In this document: piece after piece, positions 13,282 to 18,848 of the stretch
Position numbering within the stretch: the stretch's first letter is position 1
How the letters are laid out: each line of letters starts with the position of its first letter
From: CAYGTS01 sp964352905
GTDB lineage: Bacteria; Pseudomonadota; Gammaproteobacteria; JAHCLG01
Length of the DNA stretch: 18,848 bases
NCBI GenBank assembly: GCA_964352905.1
Contig: CAYGTS010000036.1
Span: 1 to 18,848, forward strand
Direction: 5' to 3'
Position numbers and translations under genes: made by a program
The notes under the pieces: generated by a model
The model's input: the letters and a program-made list of their open reading frames with translations, nothing else
What the model was told of the DNA's origin: nothing
Databases searched by the model: none

Positions 13282-14991
13282 TTAGTTACCAAGCGTCTTT
13301 TGCAAAAACACATTCAAGTCGGCAAGTGCAATATCCTGACTATTTTCGCTGCGGCGTGATTTATACTCAATACAATTATTATCCAAACTTTTCTCACTAA
13401 TCACAATACGATGTGGTATACCAATCAAATCCGCATCAGCAAACATAAAGCCGGCGCGTTCATTGCGATCATCAAATAGCACGCTAAAACCTTGCGCTTG
13501 TAAATCGTGATAGAGTTTTTCAGTTGCTTCGCGCAAACGCTGTGATTTTTTCATGTTAATTGGTATTAATACGATGTGGAAGGGCGCAATACTATCTGGC
13601 CAAATAATGCCTTTCTCATCGTGGTTTTGTTCAATAGCGGTTGCCACTAAACGTGTCACACCAATGCCATAACAACCCATTTGAATGAACACTTCTTTTC
13701 CAGCTTGGTTTAAAATTTTGGCATTCATCGCGCGCGAATATTTATCACCTAGTTGAAAAATATGAGCCGCTTCAATGCCGCGAGTAATGTTGATCTTGCC
13801 ACGGCCATCAGGAGAAGGATCGCCCGCTTGAATCATGCGGATATCAACGGTTTCTGGCAAGCTTACATCACGATCCCAATTTACATTGATCAAATGATAA
13901 TCTTCTTGATTGGCGCCACACACGAAATCAGCTAAATTTGCACACGCATGATCAACAATGATCGGGATAGATAATTTCACAGGACCTAATGAACCAATGC
14001 CGCAGCCTAAGATCTGTTTGATTTTAGCTGGATCAACAAAGGTTAACGGTGCTTTCACTTGCGGTAATTTCTCAGCCTTGAGTTCATTGAGTTCGTGATC
14101 GCCTCGTAGGATGAGTGCAACCATCGCTGTTTCTTCACCTTCAACGATTAAGGTTTTAACGTGCTTGTTAACAGCTAGCTTTAAAACGCTTGCCACTTCG
14201 GCTATGGTTTTTTGCCCCGGTGTGTGAATTAATTCCATTGCAGCGGTAGCTGCAGGGCGTGGTGTTTGTGAGGGCAAACACGCTGCGCATTCAACATTGG
14301 CGGCATAGTCACTGCTATCGCTGATTGCGAGTTTATCTTCACCAGAAGCAGCAATAATTTGAAATTCATGCGACACTGAACCACCAATACTGCCAGAATC
14401 TGCTTCCACAGCACGATAGGTTAGGCTTAAGCGATCGAAAATATTGCAATAGGCTTGATAGACTTTTTGATACGTTTTTTCTAATGACTCTGTATCGGTA
14501 TCAAGCGAGTAGGCATCTTTCATCATGAATTCACGGCCTCGCATCACACCGGAACGTGGGCGTGGTTCATCACGAAATTTATTTTGTAGCTGGTATAAAA
14601 TTGCAGGCAATTGTTTATAGCTGTGAAAGTCTTGGCGCACAAAATCAGTAAAACACTCCTCATGGGTTGGTGCGTAGCAAAATTCACGATCATGGCGGTC
14701 TTTAACTTTAACTAAGGGTGGTGAGAAATGATCCCAACGACCTGTTTCTTGCCACAGTTCTGCTGGATGCAATGCGGGCATCAAGATTTCTTGTCCACCA
14801 ATCGCATTCATTTCTTCACGAATGATGTTAGCAATGTTTTGCAATACCCGAAAACCCAAGGGTAGCCAGGTATAAATTCCAGCAGCGAGCTTGCGGATCA
14901 TGCCGGCGCGCAGCATTAACTGGTGGCTAATGATTTCTGCTTCGGCGGGCACTTCTTTTTGAGTAACTAATAGAAATTGACTGGTACGCAT
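13282..14991 (-). CDS. proS: Prolyl-tRNA synthetase (bacterial type with editing domain)
   Basis: Charges tRNA-Pro with proline in the cytoplasm and edits mischarged alanine. The 569-aa length matches E. coli ProS (572). It starts with the usual MRTSQFLLVTQKEVPAEAE. The class II catalytic core shows APTHEE (107-112) and motif 2 FRDEPRPRSGVMRGREF (139-155). An inserted YbaK-like editing domain occupies roughly 225-390 (GCGIGSLGPVKL near its end), motif 3 is GCYGIGVTRLVA, and the C-terminal anticodon-binding domain includes DLIGIPHRIVISEKS. The frame stays open 71 codons further upstream, but that stretch precedes the predicted promoter, covers a repeat fragment and overlaps the start of fmdB; ATG 14991 matches the family. 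The ribosome site is weak. Confidence 0.97.
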   Translation of the reverse strand: MRTSQFLLVTQKEVPAEAEIISHQLMLRAGMIRKLAAGIYTWLPLGFRVLQNIANIIREEMNAIGGQEILMPALHPAELWQETGRWDHFSPPLVKVKDRHDREFCYAPTHEECFTDFVRQDFHSYKQLPAILYQLQNKFRDEPRPRSGVMRGREFMMKDAYSLDTDTESLEKTYQKVYQAYCNIFDRLSLTYRAVEADSGSIGGSVSHEFQIIAASGEDKLAISDSSDYAANVECAACLPSQTPRPAATAAMELIHTPGQKTIAEVASVLKLAVNKHVKTLIVEGEETAMVALILRGDHELNELKAEKLPQVKAPLTFVDPAKIKQILGCGIGSLGPVKLSIPIIVDHACANLADFVCGANQEDYHLINVNWDRDVSLPETVDIRMIQAGDPSPDGRGKINITRGIEAAHIFQLGDKYSRAMNAKILNQAGKEVFIQMGCYGIGVTRLVATAIEQNHDEKGIIWPDSIAPFHIVLIPINMKKSQRLREATEKLYHDLQAQGFSVLFDDRNERAGFMFADADLIGIPHRIVISEKSLDNNCIEYKSRRSENSQDIALADLNVFLQKTLGN

Positions 14992-15028
14992 CTTCGAATT
15001 ATATTCCCATAACGATGTGCAATGGGGT

Positions 15029-15058
15029 ATTGTAGCGGTTTCAATGATGAATTGTAAC
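15029..15058 (-). promoter_or_regulatory. Possible promoter of proS
   Basis: On the - strand, GTTACA (15053-15058, four of six) and TACAAT (15029-15034, five of six) are 18 nt apart. The start near 15022 gives a leader of about 30 nt to the ATG at 14991 and supports that start over the longer open frame. Confidence 0.45.
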
Positions 15059-15114
15059 TTTTTGTAAGCGGGAATATTGAAGAAATAAAAAGTATCCCCA
15101 TTTAGCACGTAAAG

Positions 15115-15152
15115 AGCCCAAATATGGGCGTTCCCCGCTACGGGGTGAGTAG
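15115..15152 (-). repeat. Fragment of a second repeat subfamily
   Basis: Read on the - strand, these 38 bases match 18769-18806 at 33 positions, sharing GGGAACG and CCATATTTGGGCT. They resemble the left part of the 175-bp element (GGAACAGCCATATTTGGGC) but have a different start (CTACTCACCCCGTAG). No internal hairpin follows, so this looks like a truncated copy. It sits between the divergent proS and fmdB genes. Confidence 0.6.
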
Positions 15153-15202
15153 CTACCCGTAAACTATACTCACATAGCTTAGAAATGAGGAGCAAACAAT
15201 CC

Positions 15203-15475
15203 ATGCCATTTTATGAATACGAATGCCGCGCTTGTGGTCATCAATTTGATACCTTACAAAAAATTAGCGATGTACCGTTAAAAAAATGCCCAGAGTGTGG
15301 TAAAAATCAATTACAAAAATTAGTCTCAGCGGCAGGGTTCCAGCTTAAAGGCAGTGGCTGGTATGTTACAGATTTTAAAAACAAAGATAAATCGAAGCCA
15401 ACGACAAAGGACACAACAGCCAAGGAAAAAAAAGATGACGCTAAAAAATCAACCACGACTAAATCAGATGAGTAA
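15203..15475 (+). CDS. FmdB-family zinc ribbon protein
   Basis: A 90-aa protein of the FmdB/CxxC_CxxC regulatory-type family, named after a formamidase gene cluster; its function is not established. The N-terminus MPFYEYEC starts the zinc ribbon with C8, C11, C29 and C32, and is followed by the conserved GFQLKGSGWYVTDFK. The last 30 residues are lysine-, threonine- and aspartate-rich and probably disordered. The frame opens at ATG 15185, but ATG 15203 is chosen because AGGAG (15188-15192) precedes it by 10 nt and homologues start with MP(F/I)YEY. It ends 6 nt before the DUF502 gene. In many gammaproteobacteria this pair leads into aspS, which is not here. Confidence 0.92.
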   Translation: MPFYEYECRACGHQFDTLQKISDVPLKKCPECGKNQLQKLVSAAGFQLKGSGWYVTDFKNKDKSKPTTKDTTAKEKKDDAKKSTTTKSDE

Positions 15476-15481
15476 TACAAT

Positions 15482-16096
15482 ATGATGGCTTTACTGCGTC
15501 GCTATTTATTTGCAGGATTACTCGTGTGGTTGCCGATTTGGGCTGTGTTACTGGTGTTGCGATTTTTGGTTAAAGTTATGGAAGGCAGTTTCTCGTTATT
15601 GCCAGCAAAATATCAACCAGCTGCTTTGCTCGGCTTTAATATCCCAGGTTTAGAAGTAGTTCTCGCGCTTATTATTATTGTAGTTACTGGGATTATCGCA
15701 AGCAATTATTTTGGCACTAAACTGGTTCATTATTGGGAAAAATTATTACACCAAATTCCGTTTGTGCGTGCGATTTACAGCAGTGTTAAGCAAGTCTTGC
15801 AAACATTTTTATCCAAAGACACCCAATCATTCAAGAAAGTTTTGTTGGTGGAGTTTCCACGTGTGGGCAGTTATAGTGTGGGCTTTCAAGCAGGTGATGC
15901 TTATCATGAGGTGACTGATGCTGTTGGCCAAGAAATGGTAACGGTATTTATCCCCACCACACCTAATCCAACCTCAGGGTTTTTAATTATGGTGCCTAAA
16001 GATCAAGTTAAAGAATTAAACATGAGTGTTGAACAGGCGTTGAAATTTATTGTGTCATTGGGTGTAATTCACCCGGCGGCCAATTTGCGCGGATAA
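15482..16096 (+). CDS. DUF502 family inner membrane protein
   Basis: A 204-aa protein of the DUF502 family, of unknown function. It has two predicted membrane helices: about residues 9-32 (LFAGLLVWLPIWAVLLVL) and 55-80 (LEVVLALIIIVVTGIIA). They are followed by the conserved IPFVRAIYSSVKQVLQTF and a cytoplasmic-looking domain with VFIPTTPNPTSGFLIMVP. The length is usual for the family. It is cotranscribed with fmdB (6-nt gap); the start could be either ATG of the pair at 15482 and 15485, with only a weak ribosome site (GATGAG) inside the end of fmdB. Its last 28 bp overlap the 3' end of a convergent gene, leaving no room for a normal terminator. Confidence 0.93.
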   Translation: MMALLRRYLFAGLLVWLPIWAVLLVLRFLVKVMEGSFSLLPAKYQPAALLGFNIPGLEVVLALIIIVVTGIIASNYFGTKLVHYWEKLLHQIPFVRAIYSSVKQVLQTFLSKDTQSFKKVLLVEFPRVGSYSVGFQAGDAYHEVTDAVGQEMVTVFIPTTPNPTSGFLIMVPKDQVKELNMSVEQALKFIVSLGVIHPAANLRG

Positions 16097-16584
16097 CATG
16101 GTGATGCGATTTGATTATTAATCTTTTGCTGTTCTTGAGAAGCTAAGTTTTGTTCTTGCGGGGAGCTGATTGGGTTTTCTTTATGCGTGGCTGCAAGAAG
16201 CTGAGCGATAATCTTAGGCAATTGCGTTGAAGCTTTCTTTTCGAACGCGAGGAGCTCAGGCTCATTAAATTTTGATAGCCACTGGAGACGCGTTAGCAGT
16301 ATATCCCCAAGTTTTAGGACGTTAAATAGCTCCTGCTTGTTTGCTATAAAGTCAGCATGACCGATTAGGGCTAATAAATAGTCTTGCAAGCAGTTTTTTA
16401 TAGCGTAGAATTTATCCTTAGGGTTAAGTGTATCAGTGTTGACTTCCCAAGTATCAATTGGTTCTGAGTTGGTGCCATTGGCAATGAAGAGTGCCAATTC
16501 ATGAACATCATTCACACAATAACGTGTGTGGCTTATTTTTAGCGTGAATGGATTCTTCTTATTACTTTTAAAAAAACTAAACAT
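16069..16584 (-). CDS. Hypothetical protein, 171 aa
   Basis: I do not recognise this protein. It is soluble, without signal peptide or membrane segment, and starts with a basic stretch (MFSFFKSNKKNPFTLKISHT). Residues about 60-135 look helical and moderately hydrophobic (CLQDYLLALIGHADFI, LKLGDILLTRLQWLSKF). The C-terminal 35 residues are polar and glutamine-rich (SSPQEQNLASQEQQKINNQ), probably disordered. A GAAG 7 nt upstream of the ATG is a possible ribosome site. It lies 66 bp downstream of the cation transporter on the same strand, and its 3' end overlaps the convergent DUF502 gene by 28 bp. Coding status rests on length, start context and AT-rich codon use like its neighbours. An orphan or lineage-specific gene is likely. 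Confidence 0.65.
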   Translation of the reverse strand: MFSFFKSNKKNPFTLKISHTRYCVNDVHELALFIANGTNSEPIDTWEVNTDTLNPKDKFYAIKNCLQDYLLALIGHADFIANKQELFNVLKLGDILLTRLQWLSKFNEPELLAFEKKASTQLPKIIAQLLAATHKENPISSPQEQNLASQEQQKINNQIASPCYPRKLAAG

Positions 16585-16650
16585 ATTAATTCTTCACTCT
16601 TTTTTACCAGTGTAGCCAAGCATGCAATTAAAAACCACAGGGTGTTTTTG

Positions 16651-17559
16651 CTATTCTTGACTAGGTATCTTGAGCTGGATTATTTCTTCAGTAATCACTT
16701 CAGGCTGCAAGGTTACATGCTCAATATGAAATTCTTGTTGTAACAATTGTTGCAAATCAGCTAATACCGTTTGCCATTGTTTTAAGTTAATAATTAATAC
16801 ATGGGCGGTTAAAACAATCATGCCTGAAGAGAGTGTCCATACGTGCAAATCATGCACGGATTTTACATTTTTAACACTCGCCATGCGATAACCAATGCTG
16901 GCTAAATCTAAATGTGACGGTACACCTTCCATTAACACCGAAAATGTATCGCGCAAAATACGCAAACTGGAAATTAAAATTAATACGCAAATAAAGAAAG
17001 ATAAAATCGGATCGATTGGATCCCAATGCGTATAGTAAATAATAGCCCCCGATAGTAGGGCAGCAACCGATCCTAACAAATCACCAATCACATGCAATAG
17101 AGCTGCACGCATATTCAAGGTTTTTTCACCACGGCTTAAAATATAAGCAATCACGACGTTAACGACTAAACCAATAAATGCCACAATCATCACAATACCG
17201 CCAGCGACGGGTTTTGGATGTTGCAAACGATTGACTGCTTCTACAGCAATGCCAATCACTACTAATAATATGAAAAGACTGCTGATCAAAGCGGCAATAA
17301 CTTCGGCTCTGCCTAAACCATACGAATGTTTGCGCGATGGAGGACGCGCAGCGATAATAGCTGCAATGGCTGCCATAACCAGTGTTAGCGAGTCAGCAAG
17401 CATGTGCCCTGCGTCACTCAATAAAGCTAATGAGTGGGCAAACCAACCAAAAAAGGCTTCAACGCCAGCAAAGAATAGCGTTATGATAACGGCTATCCAC
17501 AAGGTTTTCGCCGCGGTATTAGCACCATGCTGATGATCATGAGAATGAGAATGACTCAT
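16651..17559 (-). CDS. Cation diffusion facilitator, zinc-type (ZitB/CzcD-like)
   Basis: Exports divalent cations, most likely Zn2+, from the cytoplasm in exchange for protons. The 302-aa protein has a histidine-rich N-terminus (SHSHSHDHQHG), six predicted membrane helices and a C-terminal cytoplasmic metal-binding domain (from about residue 205, with SVHDLHVWTLSSG). The transport-site residues are H52 and D56 in SDAGHMLAD, and H156 and D160 in HVIGDLLGS. This HD-HD set is typical of zinc-selective members such as ZitB, whereas YiiP has DD-HD. The ATG is 9 nt after the sohB stop, and its AAGGA ribosome site overlaps the sohB stop codon, so translation is probably coupled to sohB. No metal-responsive regulator or operator is visible. 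Confidence 0.94.
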   Translation of the reverse strand: MSHSHSHDHQHGANTAAKTLWIAVIITLFFAGVEAFFGWFAHSLALLSDAGHMLADSLTLVMAAIAAIIAARPPSRKHSYGLGRAEVIAALISSLFILLVVIGIAVEAVNRLQHPKPVAGGIVMIVAFIGLVVNVVIAYILSRGEKTLNMRAALLHVIGDLLGSVAALLSGAIIYYTHWDPIDPILSFFICVLILISSLRILRDTFSVLMEGVPSHLDLASIGYRMASVKNVKSVHDLHVWTLSSGMIVLTAHVLIINLKQWQTVLADLQQLLQQEFHIEHVTLQPEVITEEIIQLKIPSQE

Positions 17560-17568
17560 GGTCGATCC

Positions 17569-18594
17569 TTATAAAAACATTTCTTCAGAAACATTTTCTT
17601 TATGCCAATTGCTTCTAACAGCATCAATCAGCAGTGAGCTTGCATGAGCTAATCTTTGAGTGAGTGATTTTTTAGGTTTAAAATTAACTTCAATCACGTT
17701 ACTTTGAACAATTTTTGAAAGCAAATAATCATCACTGGTCTGTAAGGTATCAACTAGCTTTAAATCGAGCGCTTGCGTGCCATACCAATATTCACCAGTC
17801 GCAACTTTGTTAAGATCAACAAATTCACGGTTTTGTTTAATGAAATCTTTAAATAACGTATGGGTTTCTTCTAGTTGAACTTGAAATTTTTCACGGCCTT
17901 GTTCAGTGTTTTTACCAAACATGGTTAAGGTGCGCTTATACTCACCAGCCGTGAGTAATTCAACATCAATATGTTTGTCATTCAACCAGCGATGAAAATT
18001 CGGTAATTGTGCAATGACACCAATTGAACCAATGATAGCAAACGGCGCTGCAATAATTTTATTAGCCACACAGGCCATTAAGTAACCCCCACTGGCTGCT
18101 ACTTTATCAACGCACACGGTTAGCTGAATATCTTTTTGCCTAATACGGCTTAATTGCGAAGCAGCAAGTCCATAACCGTGCACCATACCCCCCGGTGATT
18201 CAAGCAATAACACGACTTCATCAAAGGGTTTAGCGACACTAAGAATCGCAGAAACTTCTTCGCGCAATGAATTTACCGCTTGGGCTTTAATATCACCATG
18301 AAAGTTAATCACAAAAATGGTTTTTTTACGGTCACCTTGCTTAGCGGCTTTTTTGTCAGCGTGTTTATGCTGTTTCTGTAATTTTTTATAGTCACTTTTT
18401 GGCAAAATTTCTTGATTAAGGGTATCTGCCATTTCCTCGTACTTTTTGTTGAGTCTTTTCAGCTTCAGTTTGCCTTGGTTTTGCATCTTGCTTTTAGCCG
18501 CAATCGTAATCGAAAATGCCAGCACCATCAAAATCGCAATCACCAAGGTTGCGGTTTTTAACAAAAACATACCGTATTCAGCCAAAAAATGCAT
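17569..18594 (-). CDS. sohB: SohB-like membrane-anchored serine protease (S49 family)
   Basis: A signal-peptide-peptidase-A-type protease attached to the inner membrane. The 341 aa match SohB (E. coli 349). There is one N-terminal membrane helix (about 10-33), a lysine-rich coiled region (40-91), then the S49 domain. The nucleophile is S168 in DKVAASGGYLMA and the general base is K220 in AGEYKRTLTMFG, the Ser-Lys dyad of the family. LLESPGGMVHGYG (131-143) and GSIGVIAQLPN (189-199) are the other conserved strands. The substrate is unknown; E. coli sohB was found as a multicopy suppressor of a degP mutant. It leads an operon with the zinc exporter (9-nt gap). GGAG lies 10 nt before the ATG. 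Unusual GC-rich palindromes lie 69 bp upstream. Confidence 0.94.
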   Translation of the reverse strand: MHFLAEYGMFLLKTATLVIAILMVLAFSITIAAKSKMQNQGKLKLKRLNKKYEEMADTLNQEILPKSDYKKLQKQHKHADKKAAKQGDRKKTIFVINFHGDIKAQAVNSLREEVSAILSVAKPFDEVVLLLESPGGMVHGYGLAASQLSRIRQKDIQLTVCVDKVAASGGYLMACVANKIIAAPFAIIGSIGVIAQLPNFHRWLNDKHIDVELLTAGEYKRTLTMFGKNTEQGREKFQVQLEETHTLFKDFIKQNREFVDLNKVATGEYWYGTQALDLKLVDTLQTSDDYLLSKIVQSNVIEVNFKPKKSLTQRLAHASSLLIDAVRSNWHKENVSEEMFL

Positions 18595-18662
18595 AGCCTA
18601 AAATCTCCAACTGTTTAGTTTCGAAATAATGCTGCCTATCATAAAACTTTCCGAGCCAAAGG

Positions 18663-18718
18663 GCCAGGCCTGGCTGGTTCAATAATTGAACCAGTTGGGG
18701 GCAGGCCTGGCTGGTTCA
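18663..18718. repeat. GC-rich palindromes and direct repeat upstream of sohB
   Basis: Three symmetric features overlap here. GCCAGGCCTGGC (18663-18674) is a perfect 12-bp palindrome. CTGGTTCAAT-A-ATTGAACCAG (18674-18694) is a perfect palindrome with a 1-nt centre. CAGGCCTGGCTGGTTCA recurs exactly at 18665-18681 and 18702-18718, 37 bp apart. The local GC content stands out from the AT-rich surroundings. It lies just upstream of a weak TATGAT (- strand, 18638-18643) that could serve sohB, so operator function is possible; a dispersed repeat unit is the other reading. Confidence 0.6.
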
Positions 18719-18768
18719 TTTGTAAATGACTTGCATTTTTGGTGCTAAACGTATAAAAACAAAGGTAA

Positions 18769-18848
18769 CTATTCACCCTGTAGATGGGAACGTCCATATT
18801 TGGGCTAAAAACGGCGAAAATTTTTTATCGAAATGCTCATGTATAACT
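18769..18848 (+). repeat. Copy of the second repeat subfamily, cut by the window end
   Basis: Positions 18769-18806 match the fragment at 15115-15152 (33 of 38 bases). The copy continues with CTAAAAACGGCGAAAA and then ATGCTCAT and GTATAACT, recalling the left stem and the loop of the 175-bp element (CTAAAAACCCCAAAAAATG, GTGCTCAT, GTATAAACT). Compared with that element it lacks AATCTCACG between GGGC and CTAAAAA. The right half would lie beyond base 18848. Confidence 0.6.

Noticed and set aside
14992..15204. 71-codon N-terminal extension of proS
   Set aside because: It lies upstream of the predicted promoter, crosses a repeat fragment, overlaps the fmdB start and is not part of the ProS family.
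16631..16650. Terminator after the cation transporter
   Set aside because: A-rich and T-rich flanks are present, but the paired core is only about three base pairs before a mismatch.

Overview
The window is a gene-dense, AT-rich piece of a bacterial chromosome. The proteins look gammaproteobacterial: a 176-aa Ppa, HemH, MurJ-RibF, a bacterial-type ProS with editing domain, FmdB-DUF502 and SohB. The AT-richness, the MFS type and a candidate effector-like protease fit the Legionellales (Legionella/Coxiella relatives), but that placement is inference. I see no rRNA, tRNA, CRISPR array, transposase gene or phage gene.

Layout. 1-2058: ppa and hemH on the + strand, ending in a REP-like repeat block that supplies the last codons of hemH. 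2059-4561: an SCO-type copper chaperone and an MFS transporter on the - strand, separated by 494 bp of nested repeats. 4579-7978: a promoter-dense divergent region, a 248-aa protein with a clan CE cysteine protease/acetyltransferase signature, then the murJ-ribF operon. 8039-9857: a - strand flavoprotein pair (BaiN/HI0933-like and WrbA). 9950-13000: yihY, a second complete copy of the short repeat element, and a class A FAD monooxygenase. 13001-14991: a repeat-rich spacer and proS (- strand). 15203-16096: fmdB and a DUF502 membrane protein. 16069-18594 (- strand): sohB and a zinc-type cation diffusion facilitator as a tight operon, followed by an orphan 171-aa gene. The window ends in GC-rich palindromes and another repeat copy.

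Most genes are housekeeping: phosphate and haem metabolism, flavin cofactor synthesis, peptidoglycan lipid II flipping, Pro-tRNA charging and metal handling. Two neighbourhoods common in gammaproteobacteria look cut short: murJ-ribF without ileS-lspA, and fmdB-DUF502 without aspS.

The least ordinary content is of two kinds. First, the protein at 4652-5398 has an H-x19-D-x37-Q-x5-C layout like YopJ/Ulp-type (clan CE) enzymes and has its own promoter. Second, there is a family of 175-bp non-coding elements with terminal inverted repeats, 9-bp target duplications next to stop codons, and a long internal hairpin whose arms differ between copies in a compensating way. One copy is itself interrupted by a 204-bp element with IS231-like (IS4 family) 20-bp ends and a perfect 10-bp target duplication.
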